NCBI GenBank assembly: GCA_944990035.1
Contig: CALYLX010000148.1
Location: forward strand, 62,001 to 126,000
Length of the DNA: 64,000 nucleotides
Source of the DNA: Clitopilus passeckerianus
Lineage: Eukaryota > Basidiomycota > Agaricomycetes > Agaricales > Entolomataceae
Direction of reading: 5' to 3'
How positions within the stretch are numbered: position 1 is the first letter of the stretch; each line of letters starts with the position of its first letter. A program made the translations under genes and the position numbers. This document shows, one piece after another, positions 50,003-61,339 of the stretch. The notes beneath the pieces are model-generated. The model was not told the DNA's origin, ran no database searches, and saw only the letters and a list, made by a program, of their open reading frames with translations.

Positions 50003-52722
50003 ATGGCCACGCAGCCCGATCTTGACGATCTCAACCAGGTATTCATATTCTAGAAACCTTCTGAAGTGCTGCTCTCATGAACTGAAGACCGTTTTCTCTA
50101 TCCCACTTGCAGGCTCAGATGACGAAGAGGAGCGGGAGGTCCGTCCAGCCCCCGATGCACTTGCATATGACCTACCGGATGGGGAGAACCTACGCCTGGA
50201 AGCTTACAAGCAGGCTTGGCTGAAATGTCTGAATAAAATGAAAGTGCGTACTGGTGCAAGTGTACCATGACACTTACTGATGGCCATATCAAGGCCATAA
50301 TACAGACCCTTCACGCGCCGATTGCTTCAAAAATCGTTGAGGAGGTTCGGAACTCGTTCGAAAATGCACTGCCTGGGCTGCCATACCATGAAGTACCTAT
50401 CATTAGTGTCACAAGTATATCTGTTCCCCCCGCTCTAGTCTGCTGTTCTAAATTCGTTTCCTAGATCCCACCTCCGGTTCAACTTTTCTGAACGAGGTCA
50501 TCTCGCGGATACCCTCAGTGAAATTGGATAACTCCGGAGGCCAAGAGGGTTCATTCGCCACTCAATTGTATCCGACGGACTGTACAAATTTGTCTTCCTT
50601 GATGAAAGCCCTGATCGCTGGTTTCACCGGCAGACCAGTCATTGAAAGAGGTTAGGAACATGTTCTCCTTTGGTCGGCGCCTATACTGACGGATACGCAA
50701 CAGTAAAGGGACGGTCTGCTGTTTCTCTAGCTAATTATGACATTGAGATGTTGGTGGCCTGGTATAAAGCCGTCAGAAGTACCCACAGTAAGGCGAACGA
50801 GTTTATCACGCAGGATCACGGGTTGAAAGTTGAACAGGTATCGAGAAAGCCTTCCAGCCTAAGCTTGTCGTTCTGCTGCATGACTTCGAGCAACTTGATC
50901 CTCTAGTTGTTCAAGACCTCTTCAGCCTTGCTAGGTTCGTCCCACCTATTGAGTTACCTCCATTTAGTTGACCTCCAAATATGTAGTCTATACATTTCAA
51001 AGCTTCCCCTTGTCTTCCTGCTGTCTCTATCCTCGCCTTCCTCGCCTTCGTACCTGCAAATCACATATCCCCGATCCACGCTTGCCCTGCTCAGAGTCAG
51101 GCAATTCAGCGTCCCATCCGGCCTAGATGTACTGCAAAGGGTTATCCTGCAGACATTCTTCAACGTCCATTTCGAGCCGGATGTTACCATTGGGCCAGGC
51201 ATCGTCAGCTTCATGAACGATTTTATCACCCGCCAGAACGTTTCCCTGGAAAGCTTGATCACCATATTGCAGGTTAGTTCCAATTTCCGATCCTGCAAAG
51301 CTTCTGTAACTCACAGAAATTTGTAGTTGGCACACCTGAAGCACTTCTCGCTGGACCCATTCACACTTCTGGTTCATGATACTCCAGATCTATCTGGAGA
51401 GGCTTCCGAACCCTTTGTAGAAGCTTTAGGAACCCATTTGTCCTCATCTCCCGAATTCGAGCATGACGTCGACACTCTTTCGCTCTTGGACCTCTCTCAA
51501 TCGGTCGACGAAGCTCGAGATGCTTTCAGTCTCAAGATGAACAGAACACGGCTCGGCCTTCGGATCATCGCTCACGTACAAGAATCTGTCGGGAAACGAG
51601 GGCATATACCATTGAACCTGGACCCAGAGAAGGGAGGGATCAACACGTTCGAGTTGATATGTGATGTTTTGAGGAATGAGGCGGGCCCAGATATCAAGTT
51701 ACTTGGGAATAGTATCAAGTAAGTTTTCATCCGATACCCATCGCGCATTACTAATTGGATTTGATGCAAGGAAATTGAGGCCTGAACATCTGGCGGATCT
51801 TTTGAAGACGCTCAAGACGCAGCTGAATCCACTACCCGACAACCTCAGGACGAGTGAACGCGACTTTTTTCAGTACATTACCGATATGTCTAGGAGGTTG
51901 AATCAAGATCCGGATAATGGCTCGCAGTTAGCCAGCGACTTCGCAAACCGGCTTATAAACTACCTAAAGTATGTTCTCTGACTCAAGCTGGCCTCTGACT
52001 CATGCTAAGTTGCTTTCTAGGGACATGTTTGAACCCCTGGAAAAGTCGCCATTGTGGAATGTATGGTATACCGGAGAGACGGAATTCCCATCCGAGGTAT
52101 GCTTCTCCACTCACCACCTAAATGCTACCTTGACAGATGCTGAGACCCACATCCGTAGCTGATCAACCCATCGGTGCGCGCCTCCTTAATCGCCGGCCTA
52201 TCCAACCCACACGACTTCTGTGATTCCTCTTTGAGGGCCACGAACAGCGACACATCCGACCCAGACGAAGCACTCTGGACCTATCCCGACACCAGTATCC
52301 TATTTCGAAGATACCTCGATAGCGGGAAAATGATCAACATCTACGATTGGTTCGAGGCCTTCAAGCTCGTTCTCGAGAATCAGCGTGAGCACCTAAAAGT
52401 GGAAGCACGGAAGCAGGTGGATAAAGTCAAGGAGGCGAAAACCAGTAAAGGGAAAAAGAAGATTACACGTGTTTATGGGAGAGGACGCAGGAAAGGGGCG
52501 GAAATGGATGTGGATGAGGAGGAAGAGGAGGAGGAGGTTGGGGCTCAGCTGGAGGAGGAAGAGGAAGCGGAGATCGGGGAGGACGACGAGGACGCTTGGA
52601 AGTTGCAAGTCCAGGCTCGATTCATGCGTGCGTTCCATGAACTGGACTACCTTGGCTTCATCAAGCACACGGGCAGGAAACCAGATCACGTTCTACGGAC
52701 AGTCTTTGATATGTTGGATTGA
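50003..52722 (+). CDS. orc3: Origin recognition complex subunit 3 (ORC3)
   Basis: Part of ORC, which marks replication origins and loads MCM2-7. Exons: 50003-50038, 50088-50243, 50294-50414, 50465-50650, 50704-50787, 50838-50934, 50987-51272, 51327-51718, 51771-51968, 52021-52096 and 52159-52722, giving 731 aa. Family features: LRLEAYKQAWLKCLNKMK, APIASKIVEEVRNSFENALPGLPY, LVVLLHDFEQLDPLVVQDLF (the ATPase-like core, which in ORC3 lacks a true P-loop), SLYISKLPLVFLLSLSS, and the C-terminal winged-helix end ARFMRAFHELDYLGFIKHT, which matches animal ORC3 closely. A run of acidic residues (about 610-660) is inserted before it. The exon 5/6 junction needs a 50-nt intron (50788-50837) to keep frame. 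Confidence 0.93.
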
Positions 52723-53173
52723 TCGCCACTAAATTTCCTTACTTGGCAACTTGTTTCCCCGATTTGGGTGAAACTTTGCTCGTGATATGATGTTATAAAT
52801 CTTCGAATCGACCAGTCCTTTTTGGCTGTATTCAGTTGCTACACGTCGATATCGATCTGAATTGTTCATTGCTTATAGCCTCCGCCTCATAGATTGTTTT
52901 GAGCCCGTTACGGGTGCCAGTGAGCGACCAATGAAGCGGAAACCTCCCGACACCGATCACAAAAGGGGGAATGTGATATTTTGAGAGCCTGACTCATTTC
53001 ACGACGACGCCAGTAATCAGAGGTGAATGTGACGTCGATTTTAAGACATTTCGATCTGGTCCAGCTGACGTGATCTCCTCTCTCGCGGATCTATATAAAC
53101 CGTTGTACTCTACACCTTCGACCCCAACAATCCTTCTTTACAATCCACATCCAATCAACTTCAAATCGTCAAC
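52723..53173 (+). promoter_or_regulatory. CON-6 gene promoter: CRE-like site and TATA box
   Basis: TGACGTCGATT at 53030-53040 and TATATAAA at 53092-53099. The TATA box lies 75-82 bp before the ATG at 53174. The same 11-base motif occurs upstream of the second CON-6 copy. TGACGTC cores bind Atf1/CREB-type bZIP factors in fungi; the link to stress or sporulation is inferred. Confidence 0.45.
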
Positions 53174-53644
53174 ATGGCTTCTCGTACGCCCTTTTCCATC
53201 GGTTCCATCGTTCAGAAGCTCAACTCATCCGTTCACAGAGGATAAGAACATCAACAACGTTGCCGGCGGTCTCAAGGCTACCGTGAACAACCCCAACGTC
53301 TCCGAGCAGGCTAAGCAGTCTGCTCAGGAACGCCTCAGCGAGCTCGGCACCCAGGCTGGCAGCGACGTCAAGCCCAAGGATAAGGGTCGGTCACTTCCCC
53401 TCTCTACCTTGCCTTTACTGAGGGTTATTGCTAGGAATCGGCCTCTCCGAGGACGACATGTCCAGCGGTGGCAATGAAGGAAGGACAAGCAACGTCATGG
53501 GTGGTTACAAGGCCACTTTGAAGAGTATGTTTCAACATTCTTACCATTAATTACCTCTCTAATTTGCTTTATTTAGACCCTCGTGTTGGTCAGGAGGCTA
53601 AGCAGAACGCTGAGCAGATCCTCAAAGATAACGATGCTATCTAA
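53174..53644 (+). CDS. CON-6 family (conidiation/sporulation-associated) protein
   Basis: Exons: 53174-53183, 53239-53385, 53435-53524 and 53577-53644, giving 104 aa. A small hydrophilic protein with two CON-6 repeats: NVAGGLKATVNNPNVSEQAKQSAQERL and NVMGGYKATLKNPRVGQEAKQNAEQIL. In Neurospora, con-6 is induced during conidiation; members in mushrooms are often linked with stress or dormancy, and the molecular role is unknown. The very short first exon (MAS plus one base) is supported by the identical layout of the neighbouring copy. A strong TATA box and CRE-like site lie upstream. Confidence 0.88.
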
Positions 53645-54066
53645 TCTTTAGAGTCATGTCCACTGCACTAGTAATCTTCTTTTGGAAGTCGTTAATAGAT
53701 ATTGCTTAATAAATCATGCTCATACTTCATTTTTCGTGTTAATTTTTCTGCACACCTGCATGCTGGTATATTGGTGTGACGTTGAGGATGTACACGTATT
53801 TATAAGAGAAATGAGAGAGTTTGTTTCTATTTCATCTTTGCGCCACTTCATGATTTTCCATCAGCGGTTGCTCCACCCGCTTCGGCCACGATGGACATTG
53901 CAGAAATAGTTCAAGTTGACCGATCAGTTCCAAACATGAGTTCTCCTCGATGCTGTCATGGAGACTTTTTTCAATGGCTCCTCCCTGCGATGATGACCCA
54001 CCCCCCAATGCAACGGACGGGGACCTCAACCATGATCAATGGATGCTGAGAATGTAAAAGGAGAAC

Positions 54067-54133
54067 TGACGTCAAGTCTGACTAGCGAAGGTGAGGCAAA
54101 GATCGACACTAAGACAATTAAATGACGTCGATT
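54067..54133 (+). promoter_or_regulatory. CRE sites upstream of the second CON-6 copy
   Basis: The palindromic TGACGTCA at 54067-54074 and TGACGTCGATT at 54123-54133, the latter identical to the motif upstream of the first copy. A TATA-like GATATAAGG follows near 54179. Confidence 0.45.
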
Positions 54134-54281
54134 CATGATTGTAAGGATCCAACCCTGTGAAATTGGAGAATGGATCGAAGATATAAGGCGAGATGGTTCG
54201 TTCGTTACCTAACAGAATCCGCATCAACTGAACTTCGTCGCATACATCACCTTTAATCTCTCCTAACTTCCAAGTCCCGCA

Positions 54282-54864
54282 ATGGCCTCTCGTGAGTGTC
54301 CTTCGCCCTAGTGCGCTTCTGCGAGGTTTCTGACACGACTTCCGAGGGCAGAAGATCGTGTCAGTGGCAACATAAAGGACTACAACCATCCTCGCGTGTC
54401 CGAGGCAGAGAAGGATACCGCCCGGGCTCACTTGCAAGATCTATGAACTGAGGCAGGGGCCAACCTTCGGCCCAGGGAGCAAAGTGCGTATCTTCTTTCC
54501 TCTCTGCGTACAATTTCTTATATTCTTCAATGATTTATTAGGACTTTCCGAAGGTATCTATTACGCGTCCATTTTTTCTATTAGCAAAGCTGATGAGGAT
54601 CTGTAGACGACCAAGATGCTCTCATCGACCAGGTTTCGGAGGAGAATGATGGCACCAGCTCTCTTGCTACTGGTGATGCCAAAAGCGGGTCTGAGCATAA
54701 CCGTGTAATGGGCGGTTACAAGGCTACTTTGAAGAGTACGTTCTCTCGTATGTGCGTATGGTTGAGCGTGCTTAGCTTCCTGCTTCATTCTCATAGATCC
54801 TCGCGTCTCTGACGAGGCGAAGAAGAATGCCGAGCAGATGTTGAAGGATCACGATGCTATGTAG
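54282..54864 (+). pseudogene. Second CON-6 copy with premature stop
   Basis: The same exon plan as the first copy: ATGGCCTCTC/GTGAGT, a second exon from 54352 (DRVSGNIKDYNHPRVSEAEKDTARAHLQDL), then TGA at 54444-54446 where the homologue has a glycine codon (SELGTQAG), then readable ANLRPRE. Later exons encode GLSED, a short insert (LIDQVSEENDGTSSLATGDAKS) and an intact second repeat NRVMGGYKATLKNPRVSDEAKKNAEQML, ending DHDAM and TAG at 54864. All downstream splice sites are kept, so the nonsense change looks recent. Readthrough or a consensus error are alternatives. Promoter motifs are intact. Confidence 0.7.
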
Positions 54865-54950
54865 TCATATAGCAACGTCAACGAGGTCCAATAATAGTAA
54901 TCGTAGTACAGCGATTCAATACAAAATCAACGAAATAAGTCACCAGTTCC

Positions 54951-56795
54951 TCAATCGTATTCACTCTCGTCCGTCTCGTAATAATCTAATTTAGGATTAT
55001 CGTTTTCCTCGCCCTCATCTTCATCAGCCGTGACGGGGTGGATTTCTTCATGAGCCTTGGGAATGACGGCAACCTCTATCCATGTCATTACGCGCAACCG
55101 CTGTTCCGGTGTTTTCTTATTTTGCTGCAATTTGTAGGGCTGGGCCCTACTTGAGGTGAATTCGGCAGCAGCTTTCGCAGCCAAAGCACCAGGTATTGGG
55201 CGTGGATGTAACTCCGTTTCAGCGAATTCTAGCCTGGAGTGCAGCGAGAGCACTAATTCGGTTCTGTGCTGGGCCATGACTCTCTTGGATTCTTCTTCCA
55301 TGTCAGCTTTGCTAATCCCGTTATGCCTATAGGAGACACAACTGACTTTTGCCAGGCCGATCGAGCCATTCGGACCCGAATTGCCGAACCGAGGCAGGAG
55401 CACGTCGGAGAAGGTGAGGGGGTCAAGGTTTGTGTGGCACGAGAGGGTCGTGAGTCCGGGGAACCAGCGGCCACTCGCAATCCCTTCTATGCTCGGAAGG
55501 TCGAGGAGGCTGTCCGTCTCTAGCACCTGTAGAGATGGGGTAGCATCGGAAAGGATTTCGAGGCATTCAGGACGCAGGGGCTGGCGTCCCTCAGGGAATG
55601 GCCGAAAGAATGTGCCAGCTCGCAGTACTTTGAGAGGAGATGAGGAACGACTGAGCATTCTTGCCACGGTTTTGCAGGGGAACCACGAACAATCTAGCTC
55701 GAACGTTTCTAAAGCGGGAAGCATAAACTGATCCAGGGTTGACTTCCATTTGAAGTCCGTGTGAAGGGTAAAGAACCGGAGTCTTTCCAATACTACGTCG
55801 ATGAATTGGTAGACGATCTGGTTTGGGGGTTCTAATTCAAAATGTCCGGGAGCGACGATTTTGTAGTATTCCAAAGCTTGACAAGCCCGTAATATTGGGC
55901 CAATATGGGGGAAATGGATCGAATAACCCTTCTCTTCCACGATAACGAGGCTGGTCAATTGTTCCCAGGGAAGCTTGAGATCCGGTATGGACCATAGAAA
56001 ATCGCCGCCGTTGAATACCAAACTGCGCAGGGAACTAATATCTTGCAATATTGAAGAGTTTTTGATATAGTTCGGGTCTCTTTCACGAGGATTGTAGTCG
56101 TAATCTTCCAGAGCAGTTATTTCAAGGCTTATACACCCGATAAGAGTATGGGCCGGGAGTCCAAAGAAGGTGCGGAGCCCTACGAGAGGGCAACGCAAGG
56201 AGAAGGCCTTCACACGGGGGACAAACTTTTGTGTGAAAAATTCGACGCCCAGGCTAAGGACATCAGGATCAATGTATTCCAGCCTGTGTTGGATGCCAAT
56301 GCAAAGTGGCCCCGTCTGAGGCATAATCGATGTCGCCAGGTTCAGCAATCTACTGAAGGATTTCTCCCGAATGCCTCTTTGGATGTCAGGTTCGTGCCAC
56401 CCGTAGTCGTCTGCGTCCTCGGGTATTTCGAAAACGACCGTATCCCAAAGCTTCCGCTGTGCAATGGCAGCCTTTCTCCACGATGATCCAACCTGGCGTA
56501 CTGCCCATGGCGTGTACTTGGGGAGATGAGGTAAAATTAGTCGATCCTCTGGCGTTTGTATGGTCAACAGAAAGATGTAGTCTAAAATCTCAAAGGGACA
56601 AGTTTGAGCTGACATCGATCTCTGTTGTTGGTAGCCGTCGGCGAAGCTTTGAAGGTTGGCTCTTTGTTGCTTGTCAATTGCCGTGGTTATGCCCGTGGTT
56701 CTGGTTATGTAACGTCGGGGTTGGTCAACTCCACTTCCGCAACACCAATCACGACGGCGACACCATAACGTGTTTTCAAATGACAAACCTTTCAC
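54951..56795 (-). CDS. F-box-like protein with leucine-rich tail
   Basis: A single long ORF. The likely start is the ATG at 56615 (MSAQTCPFEILDYIFLLTIQTPED.., 554 aa), because the F-box-like motif CPFEILDYIF follows at once and the 60 residues before it (Cys/Arg-rich) look unconserved. The upstream ATG at 56795 keeps the frame open. After the F-box come about 450 residues with irregular leucine-rich periodicity (LRSLVFNGGDFLWSI, LETFELDCSWF, LQVLETDSLLDL), as in many basidiomycete F-box proteins, and an acidic tail EDEGEENDNPKLDYYETDESEYD. Presumed substrate adaptor of an SCF ubiquitin ligase through Skp1; the target is unknown. It converges with the CON-6 pseudogene (87 bp). Confidence 0.75.
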   Translation of the reverse strand: MKGLSFENTLWCRRRDWCCGSGVDQPRRYITRTTGITTAIDKQQRANLQSFADGYQQQRSMSAQTCPFEILDYIFLLTIQTPEDRLILPHLPKYTPWAVRQVGSSWRKAAIAQRKLWDTVVFEIPEDADDYGWHEPDIQRGIREKSFSRLLNLATSIMPQTGPLCIGIQHRLEYIDPDVLSLGVEFFTQKFVPRVKAFSLRCPLVGLRTFFGLPAHTLIGCISLEITALEDYDYNPRERDPNYIKNSSILQDISSLRSLVFNGGDFLWSIPDLKLPWEQLTSLVIVEEKGYSIHFPHIGPILRACQALEYYKIVAPGHFELEPPNQIVYQFIDVVLERLRFFTLHTDFKWKSTLDQFMLPALETFELDCSWFPCKTVARMLSRSSSPLKVLRAGTFFRPFPEGRQPLRPECLEILSDATPSLQVLETDSLLDLPSIEGIASGRWFPGLTTLSCHTNLDPLTFSDVLLPRFGNSGPNGSIGLAKVSCVSYRHNGISKADMEEESKRVMAQHRTELVLSLHSRLEFAETELHPRPIPGALAAKAAAEFTSSRAQPYKLQQNKKTPEQRLRVMTWIEVAVIPKAHEEIHPVTADEDEGEENDNPKLDYYETDESEYD

Positions 56796-56977
56796 TTTTT
56801 ATTAGTTTTAAATGCCCAAGCGATTATGCAATCCTGGGCTACTGAATTAAAGCCGGCTGACCTGGTTGCGGCTGCTTCATTGGCCAGTTCCAATCAACCA
56901 AATCGACTGCGCAGAAGTGGCATGGATAACCTCGAGTAAACCTTTCAATCTGTCCGTCCTCTATCAGCATACCATAG

Positions 56978-58601
56978 ATGTCGTCCGTGAAATATCTCTC
57001 TCCTTCGGTCAAGGAGGAAATCCAGCGCAGACTTGTGCGTAGATCATGCTTCCCTGGCGGTTTTGCTCCAATTGAACAGGATATTACTAGGACGAGGCTG
57101 TCGTAGCAAAGAAAGCGCCGTCGCTTATATACGGGGTCACCTCTTCTGAAGGTGAATTACTTTGGGCACAGGCTGGTCTCAAAGAGGTCAACAACCCCGA
57201 GGCTGGTAGCATCACACCGGATTCAGTCCTCTGGGTATGCAGCCAGACCAAGATGATCACCTCGGTATGAATCTCTGTCATCATCCTCTTCAATGACCGC
57301 CCACTCAATACTTATGCCCCACCCAGATTGCTATCTACCAGCTTATCGAAGCAGGCAAACTGACGTTAGATACTGCCGCTGCCGATATCCTTCCTGAACT
57401 CGCCAATCCGGTGATTTTGGACTCGGATGAGGATAATCAAACCCATCCCGCACAGAACCAGATTTTGATTCGCCATTTACTCAATCATACTAGTGGCATC
57501 TTCTACGGAGATGAACTGAAGAATCGCGGACACTGCCCTGTCGGATACCTCCCCTCGGATGATGCAGCGGATAACAACAAGAGCAGAGCCGAAGCAACGG
57601 CTTCCTGGTTCAAATCCATCCGCGGTGACCTTCCTGGTTTCCCGCTTAGGTTTGAACCGGGCACGAGTTGTAGGTTCTCTGATCTACACTACTGAAATTC
57701 TTGTTCTTATACGCAACTAGGGGAATACGGTTACTCGTCTGATATTCTCGCATTCATCGTAGAAAAGGTTAGCGGCCAGAGTGCAGAAGAATTTTTGTAA
57801 GAATTTCTTAGGCAACAGCTCTTCCATGCCTAACATGCTTTCTAGTAAGGCGTCAATCTTCAAGCCTGTGGGGATGTCTTCGACCTCATTCTACCTAACT
57901 CCGGATCTCCAGAAGAGATATGTCAAACTAGCTGTTAGTACTCCCCAGGGCGAAAATGTTTCATACGACAACCAGTGGCCAATCATGGAGCTTGATCCTG
58001 AGAAGAGTGGGGAAATCAATCTCTCCTAACAAGTGTTGACTAACACGCTCAGCGCAGTTTCTCTCAATTTTGGAGGAGTTGGCATTTTTGCCTCTGCCAG
58101 GGACTACCTCGCACTTCTGCGTCACTTGCTGCAGATCCTTGGTCAGTTTCATCCCCGGCCGCTCACTGCTCTCATACTGACGTCCCTGTCCGCTAATGTA
58201 GACGGATCTGCACAAAACCCAATCCTCAAGGCGGAGAGTCTGAAACAATTCTTTGTACCCACTTTGACACCCTCTGGCTCGGAGAAAATGGACGCTTTCT
58301 TCCGCGTCCCGCCATTCGGGAGGCAACATGGGTTAGGTCTCGGGGTGGAAAGCTTGGATAAAGGTCCTGACAGGAGGAAGAAAGGAACAGGTTACTGTGA
58401 GTCGAGCCTCGCCGCACAGAGTTTTCTTGTCTCTGAAAGCTATCTTTGTTAGGGTCCGGATGGGCTGGCACATTCCACTACTTGGATCCTCAGACCGGTA
58501 TTGCAGTCTATGCAGGAACCCAGCTTGCGCTTCCACCACAGCTAGAGGTTGCAATGCTCTTGGAGGAGTTAGAACCGATTTTGTACAAGGGTCTGTCCTA
58601 A
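56978..58601 (+). CDS. Beta-lactamase-fold serine hydrolase/transesterase
   Basis: Exons: 56978-57034, 57091-57264, 57327-57669, 57721-57796, 57846-58006, 58058-58141, 58202-58396 and 58453-58601, giving 412 aa. The class C beta-lactamase family (PF00144 type) is shown by the SxxK motif SQTK in DSVLWVCSQTKMITSIAIYQLIEAGKL, RHLLNHTSGI, and the Tyr-x-Ser motif in WEYGYSSDILAFIVEKVSGQ. GMSSTSFYLTPDLQKRY and a C-terminal WSGWAGTFHYLDPQTGIAVYAGTQ are typical. In fungi such proteins include LovD-like acyltransferases and esterases; true beta-lactam hydrolysis is unlikely. No signal peptide is seen (MSSVKYLSPSVKEEIQRRL). Apparent stops at 57797 and 58027 lie in introns. Neighbours are other small-molecule hydrolases. 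Confidence 0.88.
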
Positions 58602-58699
58602 CTTCTCCAAACAACCCTGAAGGCAATATAAATGGATATCAATTGTGTTTATTGAACAATTAAATCTTTGTCGAATTCTTTTACACTTTATAGTGCTGA

Positions 58700-59834
58700 T
58701 CAGAGCCTATTCAAGAACCAATCAACGGTAACCTTAAACGCGCCCTCCTTTGCAGCTTTGACCTCAGGCTTGGTCAGATCGGCACGGACAGCGAAGCCAT
58801 GTGAGCAGCCGGCAAAGTATTCGCGTTTGTATCCAGGCTTGAAATCCTTGAAGATTCCGTCTGCTTGCTTTTGTGCATCAATAGGGAATACTGGATCGAC
58901 TTCGCAGCTGTTGATAAGGAGGGGAACGGTGGATTTCTCGACATACGTCTGAAAGAGGATAGGTGAGGGTTTAAACATGTACTCGACAACAGCCTCACCT
59001 TCAGATCATCAGGAATCTTGAGCAGAGAAGGGTGAGCGACGGCAGCGACCTTAATATCGTTTCTAAAGGCGAGGTTGAAAACGTAACGTCCTATCGGCTC
59101 TGCTATCAGCCCACGCGCATCTAAAACGTGTTCGGAGCCCACTTACCCCCAAAGCAGTAGCCTGTGGCACCGAATTCGTTGACTCCTTGTTGCTTAAGAA
59201 AGTCAATGACCTTGTAGAGGGAGGCCTCAGTGACATCCGGCCCATGATTCTTCAGCCATTCTGGGAGGTTATAATTGCTCTATTTGCCGTAGGGCTGGTA
59301 ATCAGCTTAACTCACACCAATTCAATGATAACGAGGATTTTACGCCTGGATCCAGTGCATCGGTAGGAACAGGGTCCTTGTTGAGATAGTCCACGAGAAT
59401 AGTCTGTTCCGATTTAGTCTTGGTTAAACCCTGAAGGATTGGGTTACATACCTTGAAGCCATTTCTGGCAAAATCGTCCGCCAGAAGCTCAAGTGCCGTT
59501 ATCGTCAATACCAAGTGCCCGTGGATAGTTAGTGGAACATGGCCGCCTACCTGGCTGTTGACAAAAGTAATACCAAACAGGTCGGGCAAGAACAGAAGGA
59601 CCTTCCCCTGGTCGTAATGCCCAGATGGTGTAACAACATAGCATTCGACGCCATCGAAATCCTGGAACTGTCCTATAGCCTGTCAGTCAGGTGCCTGCCT
59701 CTTATCCGACTGCCAAGTTGGTGCTAACCCTGGGGAGTACCTTCATGGGTAACACCTGGGTATTTTGGATTAGCCTACCTGAACATCCTGGCCATCAGGC
59801 TCTTACCAGAGATGCATTGTTTGCAGAGACTCAT
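58700..59834 (-). CDS. Dienelactone hydrolase family protein
   Basis: Exons on the minus strand: 59834-59807, 59755-59729, 59672-59551, 59487-59452, 59403-59344, 59279-59147, 59090-58999 and 58948-58700, giving 248 aa, the usual length. The start MSLCKQCISGVTHEGTPQG matches the conserved N-terminus of fungal members. The core GKVLLFLPDLFGI gives the oxyanion region. The nucleophile is Cys in GATGYCFGG, the acid Asp in NSCEVDPVFPID, and the base His in GCSHGFAVR. Bacterial relatives cleave dienelactone in chloroaromatic breakdown; fungal ones act on varied lactones or esters, so the substrate is open. Eight small exons with agreeing phases support the model. It converges with the beta-lactamase-fold gene (98 bp between stops). 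Confidence 0.92.
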
Positions 59835-61339
59835 GTCTGGAAGCTTGTTTCTCAATCTAAGGTGTCCGTTGGTAGGGTTTCTGTCGGTAGAGCCACCACT
59901 CAGTACGGTTGTGAGTCATAACAGCAGTGATCTGGAATAAAGAAGCATCAGATGACGATCCCGTATGGTCAATCACTCGCCGTTGTATACTTACCCTGAA
60001 TCATGAGGACAATCGGCTGGGCCTATTTCGCTGTAGTCGAATTCGAGTCGCAAATTCCTGTGAAGCATGCCTGTTTTTCTCTTGAGACTTCGAGAGGTTA
60101 ATGAGCAGGTCCCGAGTGCTCTAGTTTCAAAGAGTTGATAGAGGGCGTCAACACTTCAGGACGCAACTCATGATCCATGTTTATAAATTCTGTGTCAAAT
60201 ACCGCATAGGATATGTCTTTTGCTGCAAACACCTCGGTTTGCCAAAATAAAGCTAGCTTGAGTGTTTTGAATTACCTCAATCTACCGAATATGGCGTTCT
60301 ATCTCTTGAATATCTCCACTTTCCGAGCTCTGAAGTGGACTCATTAGGGTGCGGCAATGGCTCTCGAGATTTCCCAGAGATTTCCAGATAAATTGTTGCG
60401 GAACAGGCGCCTACTAACGCTTTGTAGTTGTGAGCCGTTACGTTGTTATCGAGTCGCGGACCGGATAGGGATTTTGGAAATAAAGTTCATGAGCGCTCAA
60501 ATCAAGTTGGTTTCTTTGCAAATTCACGAGTCGGCAATTTTCGAAGTCCGCACAGACCTTCAAAGTCATCTTCGTAGACGTAGCATGTAGTAGGTAGAGT
60601 ACCTCTCATGTCGGGCGTCACTCCACGCTGTTCCCATATGGGGACCACAGTGGGTTTATCACTATCACTATCACTATCTTTGCGTTCCTCATGGTCAAAG
60701 CCTGCGGACGACCAGCTAATGTTTTTCTCCAGCGCCGTATACCTGGAAACAAAAGGGAACCGGTATGAGCCTCACGGCTTCCATAAATGCTCGCTTAGAA
60801 GACGAACAAGACGAAAGTTTTTGACATCCATACACTTCCGCCACTAGAATTCTATGATTGATTGTCCAATGCCATCCATTGCCTGTCATCAAGATCGAGC
60901 TAGCCCTGTGAGCCAGAGTTTAAAACCATACAGACGAGACGTGATGTGGAAGGGTTCAACGGAGCCAATTCAGCCCGGAATGGCTGTTACGCATTCCTGT
61001 TTGCTGGACTGTACATCGGTGAGATCCGGCTATGTATGCCCCATTTCATGCGGTTAACGCTTGCCCTTCCAGGTTCTCGCTTGCTGAACCTGACGGATAA
61101 CAAGATACATTCTGGAACCGACAAGACTGACGGATAGAATTCGATGGAACGCTGCTCCACCGCAGCCAGCCGAGCAACGATGTTGAGGCCTTTTTCGGGG
61201 AGCTTGAGTCTCAAGTTCGGATACCGAATGCGAGCAAGCTTGCCCTTTAGAACAGAAAGCATACTTCTATAAGAAAGCACGGAATCCAGGGATTCCTTCA
61301 CCGCTTCCACCATCCCCAGCCCCACACGCTTCTATCAAC
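59835..61339. other. Intergenic, 1.5 kb, nothing recognised
   Basis: Between the divergent dienelactone hydrolase and reductase genes. I looked for adenylation or carrier-domain remnants in front of the reductase (P-loop-like, LGG-H-S motifs) and saw none. ORFs are short and without motifs. A threefold TATCAC repeat lies near 60658-60676. Confidence 0.5.

Noticed and set aside
50788..50850. An apparent one-base frameshift in ORC3 after VEQ
   Set aside because: A 50-nt intron with GTAAGG donor (50788) and CAG acceptor (50837) joins STHS to IEKAFQPKLVV and restores the family sequence, so no error is needed.
56616..56795. A longer N-terminus for the F-box-like protein
   Set aside because: The Cys/Arg-rich 60 residues have no family support; the ATG directly before the F-box motif is preferred, though not proven.
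57797..58057. In-frame stops in the beta-lactamase-fold gene
   Set aside because: They fall in two introns (57797-57845 and 58007-58057) with branch-like CTAAC sequences; the flanking exons keep phase.
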